A program made the translations under genes and the position numbers. A stretch of DNA of 64,000 nt from Harmothoe impar (taxonomy: Eukaryota > Annelida > Polychaeta > Phyllodocida > Polynoidae). The notes under the pieces are model-generated. The model saw only the letters and a program-made list of their open reading frames with translations. It was not told where the DNA came from and ran no database searches. Each line of letters opens with the position of its first letter. Position 1 is the first letter of the stretch. Positions 23,901 to 34,126 of the stretch are shown here, piece after piece. The stretch spans positions 31,425,004 through 31,489,003 of the forward strand of contig OX381710.1 of assembly GCA_947462335.1 (NCBI GenBank), given 5' to 3'.

Positions 23901-26900
23901 CCTTCTCCCCACTGCATTCCCCTTATACCTGCATCCGGTTTTCCCCCAAAAAGAGGCCTCCATATGGGTGATGCCTTGCTCCTTCATAATAAATTGGAAA
24001 ATCTTACATCACATCAAACTCTTATTCATTCCTTTAACAAAAGGCAATTCGCCTTGGACGTGACTGAACCCACCCTACGAGGAGACATTGATGAATTACA
24101 AGAAGGATGTATTTCACAATGAAAAGGTGCTATTAAGTCTTGCCATCCTGTTTAGCTATAGAAACATTCAACATCCCGCCCCAGTCCATACCGAGAGTGT
24201 GGGTCCTTCAGTCCAAACCCTTTGTCATGTGTTGGAGAGCCGCTAAAAAGTCTACTCTCAATTTGGATGGCCAACAAAAAGGCTGAGCTGGTTAGAATAG
24301 ATCTCTTCTCATATGACCAGCGCCACTCGGGTGGCAGAAGGTCAAACATTATTGTGCTAGTAACGAAAGGCAATCCTCCAGACTGTAATGTGAGATATCA
24401 TGAGACTGGTGTGGAGGTATGCCCTCGATACTCTCACACTGGAGGCATGTGGCCAGTCACCACCGTGCTCCCCCCTACCCCTATCACCCCATCCCCTTTT
24501 CCTGCTTCACCACTGTTTGATTTATACTCATGCTCATTTCAAACAATGGAATAAAGCCCATCCTACAGGCCAGGTCAAACAGTGATGTATTATTTCCTTA
24601 TTAGATGAGATACTTTCCACGTCTGGTTCTGCATAATCCGCCTTGTGGAGATACTTTACTCTAGTAGTATTATTTTAAGTTCCTGGTCTCGTGTCGTACA
24701 CATACATTTACAGTTAGGATTCCATCTACAAGTATTGTATTGATACAGTTTCTAAATTAGACCTTTAGACACAGGAGCATAATAAATATATGGCATAATG
24801 TAGTGTATTGGTCAAGTGTAACATTTCCAAACCTAAATAACGTGTTTAAGTCCAAGTCCAAGTATTGTCATGTGTAGCCTGTTATTTCAAATGCAGTAAT
24901 ACAACTCACACCACAGTTAATGAATATATATTCGATATGTACGATTCGTATATATTAATATATAATAGTGAGCTTCTCGGCGAGTTACTCACCTCGTCTG
25001 CCTCGGGCAGGATTTTGAGTAGACCTCGTAGTTTCTCAGCGCCAATTTTGCCACTCTCGCCTTCAAGCAGAAGACGAACAATGTCGACATGGGAGCTGCG
25101 GAACTGGCGCAGATAGACGTTAACGTTCAGACTCCGTTTACTGTCCAAGAGGTTAATCTGAAAAGTGAAACAATGGTGATATTAATAACTAGGAAGAGGA
25201 TGAATAGCATAAGAGCCGACTTAACCCTGATACAATAGAATGCGTAGTATGGCCGAGATGAACGGATCTGAACTTATACACAATCATGTTCAATAATGCA
25301 ATCGTTATTATAATAGTAATCTTTTATTGAAACCAAAGGGAGGTCATTATAGACATATGTGTCTACATCAAAACGTGTTACTCCTGTGTGCTCGACAATG
25401 TCTCATCCATGAATTCCAATCGGCAAACGTGTCTCTGAGTTCTGAAGTATATATCATTGGATACCTTGCTATCAACACAATATATTCGAGATATTTATTA
25501 TACCCTTCACTTTCCGTGGACGCGTGTATACGCACAGTGATTATATTTCAATATAGAATCATCCATTAATTACCTACACACGGAGAGAGGGGCCATTCTT
25601 TGCGTACAGATTTGCCTTGGTTCTACATGTATTATGTGTGAAAGTTCAAGTCAGGGGGGGGGGGGGGGGATTCTATTATCATTGAAAATGCGTGCATGTA
25701 ATTCATGGATGACTCCTAGTATGTTTGAGACGGCAGCATGATACACAGAGGGGCCTTCCTCAAGAAGAGTGACCATTTTAAGTTGGGATTGTGGTCGCCA
25801 TACAGGTGACATCAGCAAAAGCTTGTGATTAGATACATTTGTGATAATTTGCCTCCATCGCTGCGGCGAGGGGCATTCGGACAGCAAGGGGTTATCCTGG
25901 GTTTGACCTTGGTATGACCTTGGTATGCTTGGCATGACCTCGGTATGATCTGAGCATGACCTTGGTATGACCTTGACATGACCTGGGTATGACCTTGGAC
26001 TGACCCTATATACTTGGGTAACGACAAAGGGTGACAGACAAGTGGAGGTGAGTTTATCAAAAAGCCATGTATTGCTCTCAGAGTCTCAGAGACGGAGCTT
26101 CTAGAGATGAGGACATTCATTTTAGTTGTTATTAAGGAAGTAGAGATGATATGTTGACCTTTATATGACCTTCACCTTGCCCAATACAAAACTCACCTTG
26201 GCCGAAGGGGGACCATCATGTCTCTATTCAAACATAGAATATCTTCACTACTGAGAACATGGTAAATTATTACTATACTTCATTGAAGATAATTCCTTTA
26301 GAATTACATACCAATCTTCAATATGAGAAACATTCCGACTGATGATATAACTACGGCTAATGCTACACTTTATTGCTATTTCTACACTATAGACTAAACA
26401 TAATGACGACAAAAGTACGTGTATCTATGGGCATTACGATTATGGGATGAAAAACAAGGTGTGAACTTACCTCGTCTCTCTTTTTCTTCTCAGAGGGTGT
26501 GGACACGGCGGAGTCGGTGCTGTCCTCCTTGGGCTGCCTGGAGGAGGTTTGAGGTACATGTACACTAAATAGCTCCTCCATCTGGTCAAAGTTCACCTTG
26601 TAGCCGTTGAACATCTTACCAACAGCCGTCCAGGCATTTTTCTTGCCCACCACTTTGTTCACTGGGATCTTATTCCACTGCAACTTGCGCATCTTGCCCT
26701 TGGGTGTAGGGCATTGTTGCTGCGGTAGTCGGACGTTGTGCACTGGAGGACGTAGTGACCCAGGAGGGGGTGGCGGCCCTCCTCCAGGGGGTGGTGGTGG
26801 AGGGGGTGGTATCCCCATGCCCGGGAGGGGTGGCGGGGGTGGCGGCCCCCCACCTGGAAGTGGTGGTGGGGGTGGTGGAGGAGGTCCACCTCCCATGCCT

Positions 26901-29900
26901 GGAGGGAGGGGTGGGGGTGGTGGAGGAGGTGGAGGAGGTATGGATGATCGTCCTCCTCCAGGGCAGGTGGGGCTGAGTGGTGACATAGAGTCGCCTCTCC
27001 GCATGGGCCGCCCCTCGTCACCCTTGTGACATGAACACTGACATCTATCTTCTGCTGCCTGCTGCACGGCCTTCTCCAGGCGCTTGCCGCCCGACACGAT
27101 CAGCTTCTCCAGGTCCTGCTTCTTCTCCAGCAGCGTGGCGCGGCAGATGAGCTTCTCGATGGCGTCCCAGATGACATCAGACATGGGGTCCGACGGCTCG
27201 ATCTTAAGGAGATGCTGGAGCGATGTGAGGAATGGCAGCTCCTGTGGGGTATCTGACACCTGTAAAAGAGCAGCATCACATCGGCATAAGTCACTAACCA
27301 TGTCCTCCAGGGCGTGCGTGGCACACACATCTCCTGCTGATTCTAAGCTACCTATGCTGGCTATAGAGTGGCCATCGGCATCAGATTCCTCCTCTGGGGC
27401 CTCTGAGGAAGAAGAGGAGAACTCCCCTGATTGTCTATTCCCCACACTGTCTCTGTCCCCCACTTCACGCCTGTCCAGGCCCACCCAGGAGCTCCTACAT
27501 GATAGGTGTCCAACCACTCCCTCTTCCATGCCCTCGGTGCCAGGGCCTCGTGGGTCTGTAAGCTCCACTCCCATAGCCCTGGAGGAGGTGTGAGAGGGAT
27601 TAACCAAGTCTATTTCAACACTCCCTTATAACGTGATATCACCGCTCCTGTGAGACCAAACTCTCTATGTGCCCAGAAGTGGCCTCTTCAGCCCTTAAAA
27701 CGTAAATCCCGCGGATGTCTTTCTATAAGTATGTATATGTATCCTCCACACTGGTCTCCTCCAGTGTTGACAGTCAGACTAGAGTGTCTGGAGGATGTGT
27801 GTGGTGGTGAGCGTGCGCTACCACCTTCTGACAGGTTCTGACCATGGAGCCGTGAGATACCGTTACCGCCCGCGCAGTCATATGGCGACCTCTGGTGTTG
27901 GAGGCACCGGATCACTCACTGCGCCCCTATGGCAGGCCGTTCTAAATGTTATCTCACCCAGTTAAATGAATAACATTGAAGGATCATATTAATTGCACCT
28001 TACTCTGACATGCTAGGGTGACAACCATTAGACCCAATTCTATAACACCCCTGTTTCGCCTGTAACACCACAAAAAGCAGTGTGTGACTGTGAACATTAG
28101 ATACATTTTAAGAGGGGGGGTGTTCTCAGCTGTAAAATCGTCTATATATAATATACTGACAGTCTGGTTGATAAAGCAGCCATGCTAGGAACCAGTATGT
28201 AGGCATGACTATGAATATGTGGGTGTAGGATATAGGATGAGGGGGGCAGGGGATGGAGTTTTTTGTATGGTTTTATAGAGTAGATGGAAGAGGGGGAGAA
28301 TGCCAAAGCTGAGATAGAGTCAAGAACATCTTACATTATCCCATATATCCATGTTTCATATTAACATTATAAGTGTCATACCAGTTTAGCAACAATGGAA
28401 CAATTTCCCAGCCATGAATTCTGGGGAAATGCTACAAACGGCTTGCCATATAGGTGCTGCTACTGGTGCTACGGGCACCGACTTCCATGCTAGTTGTGGC
28501 CACGATTCCGTCCGGAGGCCACAATGTGAACTGCCAACTCACGCTCCCACACTCCTCCACAAACCTCCCCACCCAATCACCACCAAACACTGCACAACAG
28601 TCTGACCACATTACACAGAGACCGCATACAAAGTTAGAGAGCCAAACCACTCTCTTCAGGCCGCCCGTGGAGGGTGAGGCTCTAAACAAAACTATTAATT
28701 AGCCATCAGCCATATCAAATTGATATCCATGGAGGTGCAATCTTTTAATGGCCCCAGAGGTGCACTGTGTTTGGTAGGCATTAGACCATAGCGTTGCCAG
28801 GTTTTACTATGTGAAAGGTATGATCAGAGTAATATAAATCATATAAACAAGGTCATAAATAGACTTGGTGTGCCAGAATAGAGCTTTAGGGGACATATAG
28901 GTATCTGACTAATGGCAGAAAAAGCCATGGGAAATGCATATATTTTAGTATCTTTTTCTAAGATATAGTATGTAATATTCTGTTTGGGTGGTATACTACC
29001 CCAGGCCTAAAGGCTTAGTTCTGTAGCCAAAGATGAGATTAGCAAGGTATTTGAAAGCAACACCCATAAAGTATGTGATACAAGTTTCAAAACAAACTAA
29101 CTGCTGCCAAACGTGGTGTACCGCCAATAACAATTGTGCTTAATACATGCACCAAAACAAAACTCAGTTTGTCTGCGACTGAAACTTGGCACTGAATTCC
29201 GTCAATTTGTCAATTTGGAACTAATCTTCTCCCAGTGTTACGTACTCTAAAGGTGTATTAAAGGAGTAGAATGTAAACATGGTCATAAACTTAAAGACAT
29301 AATGTCATAATAGGCCTTTGGGCTACCTCTACGCACCTGACCTACGAGAGACACATATTTACAACGTGAACATAACTTCTTTTTCCCTTTGTGCTTCTGG
29401 AGACTGGCCAGGAACCCTTCAATTTAAGTACATGTTGTGTGGGATCCTGGTTTTCCAAGTATTGCAAGTAAATGGACAGCTTACTTCCAATAAACCTACC
29501 CCCACCCACACAGCTGTCATACCCTCATCATCTACTCCCCCTTAACATGTCAGCTCATGGGCCTATTACAGGGAAGGCATGACAATACCACACCAGATTC
29601 AAATGTCCATTCTACAGCCTGATTAAAATAGTCCAATTGCAGTCACTTTTTTGCATATAGCAATTAACCCCAATATAATCTAACAATAACAAGCCAATGT
29701 AAGATGTGTGTAGCGTATATCAGGAGAATACCTGACATACTATACCATGTATAGCAGCAAGATACAGGCAGACATAACATGATGATATCTGCATAATGGC
29801 AGCTAATCATGCACATAGTGTTATATGGGTTGGGACAAGGCATGGGTATACTGTATATATATGTGGCTGGCGGTAGTTAGACATGGGAATGGCGTGCAGA

Positions 29901-32900
29901 CTGATCAGGCTAAATGACTCATGTATATGTCACCTATAGCAGCACTATACCCCCATCATGGCAGCCTAGCGACAGACATACACCTAGAGGGTCCACCGCA
30001 TTGTCCCGTATAAGCGCCCAGGCGCTCATTGATTTTAATTCCCCCATACCCCGGCGCTTATACGACACCGGCGCTTATTTGGGACCAGAAAATGGTGCAT
30101 TAATTCATTCCAATTCTTTTGTATCCCAAACTCTTATTCGAGACCGGCACTTATATTTGAGACCCCGGCGCTTATACGGGCCATTACGGTATGTAATACA
30201 CCCCAATACATCCATGCTATAGTGCCACCTAATCCCTTTAACATCTCTAGGTACAAGTTTGAGCCCATAGCCTTTACAACACACACCTATCTGATTTAAC
30301 AGCTCTATTGTTGCTTCCTGGTATTATTACTCTGTACTAACTTCACTTCTTCCCGCGAAATCCGCGAGGGCCCCTGTAGTTAGGGGAGGCGACTGTAGAC
30401 AAGAGATGAAAGCTTCGGTTTCAATAATATTGCCATCAAATATTGACCTTTAGGGTCAATGGTGAAACTTCTCGTGGGTTACTAAATACACACCAGTCAC
30501 AAAAGGGTGAATAGACATTTCCGGGGCGTTCATAATACGCCTTAGGAATAGGCGTGTGCAGGAGACTTATGAATGGGGAAGGGTAGTTTTTCTTGGAGTG
30601 TGAGTTTCCTTTCATTCATTGGTATGTTCTCGAATAGCAACAGGAGTATTCTCCCCCAAAATGAATGACGTCATAAATGAGCAATGACTAAAAGTAAACT
30701 GTGTCATGGCTGGGTGCTTATACCGTTCAGCTGTGAGGTGCACATGTACATATATAACTTAGTCGTGTGATAATCTCTATGATGTTTTATTCACGTATTC
30801 ATAACTTATGATAATTCGCTCTTGTATATATTATGATAATCATAAGTTACGGATTTATACTGGGTAAATCAATGAACATGATGGTATATTCTTAATTTTG
30901 ACTTTGAGATCTCATTAATGCAGTTATAACTTTTAATTATGACCTATGTTGATTTCTTTTTTAAATTCTGAAATTTGAACTACGGTAGGTCTAGTATGGA
31001 GATAATGGAGGATTCTTCCTACACAGCTGACGGTACATACCCTTGACATGTATATTGAAATTCATACTTGCTTAACATTTCAATGGGTCCCCGGATCTCC
31101 TCAAGGAGCAGACCCCATACAATATTACGTGGGAGGAAGAAAGGGGAGGAGGGAGGCATGAAAAAACGCACAAAGTCGTCGGCGTCGGAGACTATTTATC
31201 CACTAATGTACAGAGTCCACAGCCCACCACCAGCGGGCCTATATTTAGTGGTCTACAAACAGCGGGGTGTATATTGGATCAAGGGGCAGGATCCAAATAG
31301 TGGACGGCAAGCTGCCATGTTTGCCCTGTCCGTGGGTGAGGCCAGTCTTTTGAAAAGTGAAGTCTAAAAATAGCTGCCCTTAACAGTACCCTCTTCTGGA
31401 ATTCCCATATATGTCAACCACACAAAAAAGGAACCTTCAAATTTTTGCCCATCTCAGCTTCTCCTCCTCTCGGGTATGATTCCTAAATGACACCTCTGAT
31501 AGGCTCAACCCACATGAGGATTATATGTGGGGATTCCCAATTGCCTTGAGCCTGTCAACAATCATGGGTGTTGATATAATATGAGTTTACATGTCATGGA
31601 GACATAGGGGTCTCCTTGTGAGGGGGTGGTGGTTTGAAGACAGCATGATTTTCCACCTCTGTTAGCTAAGAGGTCAGAAGGTGCCCCATCCAAACCCAGG
31701 ATGATGGTGGTGTGCACCTGTAATGGCTATCAATTACACCCCATGACCCTCTGTGTGGGGCCAGGTGAGGTGTACAGGTAGTTTACCAACAAGGATCAAA
31801 CTCCAGCGCAATAACTGCAGGGACCATTAAGGATAAAGCCCGCTTATTGCATGATGTGGATACTAGGGTTTTTACCTATGTAATACCAGGAAAGGCAGTA
31901 AAGTAGGTGGGGGAGGGGATAAATGTACACAGCAGGCCATAACATTATGACATGGCAGAGGCTCATACTCCCCATGCTGAAAACTTGATAAAGGTACATG
32001 TGACTCTAGTACTAAAGCACCACTCACAGAATAACAACCACCTGAATGACTTCCATATATAGAATAAATATGGTCATTTTCTGCTTTAGGTACAAGTCAT
32101 CCAGAATCAACTTAAGGTGGGAGGTTTCCGCAAACCCCTATAGGTTGTAATGTACGACCATGGAGAGGTTACCTGAATGATAGACTGCTCCTTTGTGATA
32201 ACATAAAAGCATTGTTTAGGACCAGACCCAGTGCACCGCCCACCTACACAGTGATCAAAGATCCACAGATGCATGTACCTGGGCCCATATGTCAACACGC
32301 TGACTGATAGGTTGGACAACAGGAGGGTAATATGGGTCCCTCCAGGATGCAGTCTACTCCACTCCAGGCAGGCAGGCAACCCATAAACTCACCAAAATAG
32401 GTTTAGTCGGTGCAAACTGATAATCCGGCGCCACTAAGTTCACATGAGGGGGACACTATCTAAGTGATCTATGACTCCAAGAATTGTGGACATACAAAGA
32501 AGAAGAACTGAGGAAGTCACCACTTGCCCTGTATAATGTCTCTATCATTTACAGGATATTAGTATATGCATAACACCGATTGTATACATTATTATCAATA
32601 TCACACTGAAGTGACAATAGCTAGTAATACGCACAGTAGTCTTCTTTATCATGTGCCATAAAACTTGGGTCAAGTTGATTATCAGTATCTAAATTCGATA
32701 ATCATAAGTATCAATAAATAGCACAATAGTGCTGATGAGTAGCACATGGAACTCTCATAGCAGTCTATACATCAGATTGTTATACAATAATATAACATGT
32801 ACTGCTCAATACTGCTGCCAAAAGACTGCAATAACTCAGAAATTAAAATATAAAACAAGCCCCACGACTTGAAAAATATGAATGTAACATATCATGAATT

Positions 32901-34126
32901 TTGTTATGATTATTATCGTAATCAAAAACCTCGATCTATCACAACTTAGTCTGAACTGGGATTTCAGCACGGAATTCATTTTAAAGTTCTATACTAGTAA
33001 TTAACTTGGCAGAGGAATGTTCTGGTATCTCTGGCTTAATTTACTCACAAAGCCACGTGTGTCTCCTTCATTAATGTCAACCCAGCTGATCAGTTCTAAT
33101 CTTGTACCTGGCTGTCTGACAACAGGTAGGTCATGCCGGTCATGCCTGAAAGGGGCGGCCCTTCTCTTGTGGTCCCCAAATATGAAGCTGACGTGAGGTT
33201 ATCTCACTAACTCCCGGCCCAAAGCACACAAAACACACACCCTCCACCTTAATGGCCAATCTGGCAGTGCACAAAGCACATGAGCCAGTCCCTATCTCCG
33301 GGGAGGAGAGGGCCCCTTGAGTATACCCACCAGGCATCTACAATGTCCTGAATGACAAATCACGTGAAACTAGGTCCCAAATAAATATTCACAGAGATAA
33401 GGGGATGTGCGTTATGAAGGTATGCCTCACCCTGGAGGTGATTAATTAATGTTGGCATACAGTATGCTCCAGTGCATGAGGAGGCACTCCTGGAGATGTG
33501 AGGCCAGGAAGAATGTCCACTTACACAACACTCCAGCTTTGTTATACATGATTTGCTGACTAATGACCACTGCGTGGGAAATGTTAGACCAGGTAAATGT
33601 AAACCAATAAAATACTTTTAAAAAACATGTTCACCCCTGTCCCCTACGCTTCAAAAGCTGATAAACTATTATAAGATTTTGAGCACGGTATCACAGTTGG
33701 CAGTCAACATGTCAACATTACAAAGAATAAACATTGTACATGTAATTTACGTCTACATTTTATAACAGTTTGACACAACACACATTCTTTACCTATTCAC
33801 CAAATTACTCAACCAAGCTATCACTCAATTCAGATGAATGAATAAACAGTACTAGATAACAGATCCCTTTGAAAAACAAACCCTCACTTAGTACAATCCT
33901 CTTCACAATATAGGAAGGCCACTGTACATTGCCACCCTAGGAGGCCCAAGAGTATTATATCCAAGATAACAGAAACCTCACCTGTTTGTATACAGCATGA
34001 AAGACGTCCAGAGGGGAGTTAAGGTCCACTCCGGCATGCTCAGGGAGGTGCTCATCGTCGTTGGCCTTCTCCTGATCAAAGACATTCAGCTGCACAGCTA
34101 GGTCAGGGTCCTCATCCTCCAACTTC
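13503..34126 (-). CDS. INF2: INF2-type formin (inverted formin 2 homologue), 5' incomplete
   Basis: An actin assembly factor. Formin FH2 dimers nucleate and cap barbed ends, FH1 recruits profilin-actin, and in INF2 a C-terminal WH2/DAD also severs or depolymerises filaments and binds the N-terminal DID. Twelve exons give 6,388 coding bases (about 2,128 residues), all with matching phases: 33982-34126, 26471-27259, 24993-25157, 23159-23244, 22556-22656, 21684-21754, 21375-21482, 19306-19376, 18870-18990, 18505-18669, 18205-18295, 13503-17977. Diagnostic features are the DID end ([17 protein letters not shown]), the polyproline FH1, FH2 from [15 protein letters not shown], then [12 protein letters not shown], and the motif [13 protein letters not shown]. 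It fits INF2 better than Diaphanous or FHDC1. The tail is about five times longer than in vertebrate INF2. Roughly 220 DID residues and the start codon lie upstream and were not found. Confidence 0.9.
15459..17495 (-). repeat. Ten-copy 16-residue protein repeat in INF2 tail
   Basis: The repeat pattern is [RKH]-[RK]-[WYR]-x-S-[NTH]-[ILMV]-[DE]-x-x-[DSE]-[VL]-x-x-[AV]-[ILMF], aligning without gaps. Copies, numbered from the ATG at 17939: 185-200 ([16 protein letters not shown]), 275-289, 372-387 ([16 protein letters not shown]), 414-429, 471-486 ([16 protein letters not shown]), 563-578, 657-672, with weaker copies at 149-154, 744-757 and 812-827. Confidence 0.85.
17877..17918 (-). other. INF2: WH2/DAD-like motif
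   Basis: It encodes [17 protein letters not shown]2 family proteins carry a comparable LL..IR.GF motif after FH2. It acts as the autoinhibitory DAD and as an actin-binding WH2. Confidence 0.85.
18205..18295 (-). CDS. INF2: INF2 exon: basic helix after FH2
   Basis: TTTGCAG|GAGAAC to ATTCAG|GTGTGT. It encodes a charged helix ([20 protein letters not shown] then [10 protein letters not shown]), the usual extension following FH2. Confidence 0.9.
18505..18669 (-). CDS. INF2: INF2 exon: end of FH2
   Basis: GACAATAG|GAGGCC to ATTGAG|GTAAGT, 55 codons. It encodes [20 protein letters not shown] then [13 protein letters not shown], the C-terminal FH2 helix with the typical L..YF.ED....E.....F..F pattern. 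Confidence 0.9.
18870..18990 (-). CDS. INF2: INF2 exon: FH2 post region
   Basis: TTTACAG|GACGTCC to ATACTG|GTGAGT. It encodes [20 protein letters not shown] then [20 protein letters not shown], the coiled post region. Confidence 0.9.
19306..19376 (-). CDS. INF2: INF2 exon: FH2
   Basis: TTTGCAG|CAAGCAG to GCAGG|GTATG. It encodes [20 protein letters not shown] then EAAG, matching the FH2 segment AE...P.LL.LP..L. Confidence 0.9.
19986..20033 (-). CDS. Candidate 48-nt cassette microexon in INF2
   Basis: An in-frame, phase 0-0 segment with acceptor TATCCTCAG|GGTGAC and donor AACACG|GTAGGA. It would add [16 protein letters not shown] inside the FH2 between HYVVM and QAEEK. Constitutive FH2 sequences have no insert there, so it would be an alternative exon if real. 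Confidence 0.25.
21375..21482 (-). CDS. INF2: INF2 exon: FH2 core
   Basis: ATTACAG|GGTGGC to GTCATG|GTAAGA, phase 0 to 0. It encodes [20 protein letters not shown] then [13 protein letters not shown]. The lysine in LLKLTE corresponds to the actin-contacting lysine required for FH2 activity and is conserved. Confidence 0.92.
21684..21754 (-). CDS. INF2: INF2 exon: FH2 GNFLN motif
   Basis: TTTGCAG|ATTTG to AATGCG|GTAAGT. It encodes [20 protein letters not shown] then FLNA and carries the GN-x-LN signature of the FH2 core. Confidence 0.92.
22556..22656 (-). CDS. INF2: INF2 exon: FH2
   Basis: TCCACAG|CTACAAG to GGACGAG|GTACG. It encodes [20 protein letters not shown] then [13 protein letters not shown], the FH2 segment beginning Y.LRIE.ML in INF2. 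Confidence 0.9.
23159..23244 (-). CDS. INF2: INF2 exon: FH2
   Basis: TTTCAG|GTTGAAATG to CCAAA|GTAAGT, entering in phase 0 and leaving after two codon bases. It encodes [20 protein letters not shown] then FLELFSLP, matching the FH2 segment L.F....KL..A..F...L..IP. Confidence 0.9.
24993..25157 (-). CDS. INF2: INF2 exon: FH2 knob region
   Basis: Phase 0 to 0, 55 codons, CACTTTTCAG|ATTAAC to GACGAG|GTGAGT. It starts [19 protein letters not shown]. This is the knob helix of FH2. The residue at the position of the catalytic isoleucine of formins (N-L-N-I in vertebrate INF2) is valine here (N-V-N-V). Confidence 0.9.
25654..25669. repeat. 16-bp poly(G) run in INF2 intron
   Basis: Uninterrupted run of sixteen G on the plus strand. 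Confidence 0.95.
25903..26006. repeat. 11-bp minisatellite of TGACCTTGGTA
   Basis: About nine or ten imperfect units of TGACCTTGGTA in an INF2 intron. Each unit contains TGACCT, the complement of the nuclear-receptor half-site AGGTCA. Several have the extended CAAGGTCA form. Confidence 0.85.
26471..27259 (-). CDS. INF2: INF2 exon: DID/FH1 linker, FH1, start of FH2
   Basis: The acceptor is TTTTACAG|GTGTCAGAT and the donor GACGAG|GTAAGT (263 codons, phase 0 to 0). It begins [20 protein letters not shown] and continues [19 protein letters not shown], as in INF2. A cysteine cluster (DRCQCSCH) follows in the linker. The FH1 has several runs of five to ten prolines broken by G/L (about 26755-26942). 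The FH2 lasso follows, starting [20 protein letters not shown]. Confidence 0.9.
26755..26942 (-). other. INF2: FH1 polyproline region
   Basis: Repeated blocks of the type [13 protein letters not shown] and [14 protein letters not shown]. These are profilin-binding tracts typical of formin FH1. The opposite strand is correspondingly GGN-rich and yields a long glycine-rich shadow frame. Confidence 0.9.
27260..27607 (-). CDS. Possible alternative 5' exon of INF2 homologue
   Basis: The frame stays open for 116 codons upstream of the main acceptor at 27259 and is continuous with the FH1 exon. It is acidic and serine-rich ([20 protein letters not shown]) and looks more protein-like than random intron. 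A second acceptor (CCTCCTCCAG at about 27584) has the wrong phase for the upstream exon. It could be an alternative first exon starting at ATG 27573, giving a DID-less isoform, or simply unspliced intron. Confidence 0.3.
27608..33981 (-). other. Large INF2 intron, no exon recognised
   Basis: The interval between the DID exon and the FH1 exon. Apart from the repeat at 30005-30180 it is non-coding. Open frames such as 31068-31367 have no flanking splice sites in a compatible phase and no family resemblance. Confidence 0.6.
30005..30180. mobile_element. Repeat with CCCGTATAAGCGCC ends
   Basis: The 14-bp end CCCGTATAAGCGCC is exactly inverted at 30167-30180. Internally there are several copies of CCGGCGCTTAT and ATTCGAGACCGGCACTTAT-like motifs. 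A fragment of the same family lies near 548-600. Confidence 0.65.
33982..34126 (-). CDS. INF2: INF2 exon: end of DID armadillo domain
   Basis: Bounded by GTTGTAG|GAAG and AAACAG|GTGAGG. It encodes [20 protein letters not shown] then [12 protein letters not shown] and ends HAVYKQ. This matches the conserved INF2 DID segment that reads LE.D..L..QL..F...KA.DEE. It enters after two bases of a codon and leaves in phase 0. Confidence 0.88.

Noticed and set aside
23474..24585. Several plus-strand frames with hydrophobic stretches in an INF2 intron
   Set aside because: TTG or unrelated starts, no domain, and inside an intron on the opposite strand.
26607..27029. Glycine-rich plus-strand ORF
   Set aside because: It is the complement of the polyproline FH1 coding sequence; the minus strand has the family match and splice sites.
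31068..31367. 99-codon plus-strand ORF in the large INF2 intron
   Set aside because: Starts at a non-ATG codon with no recognisable family; probably chance.
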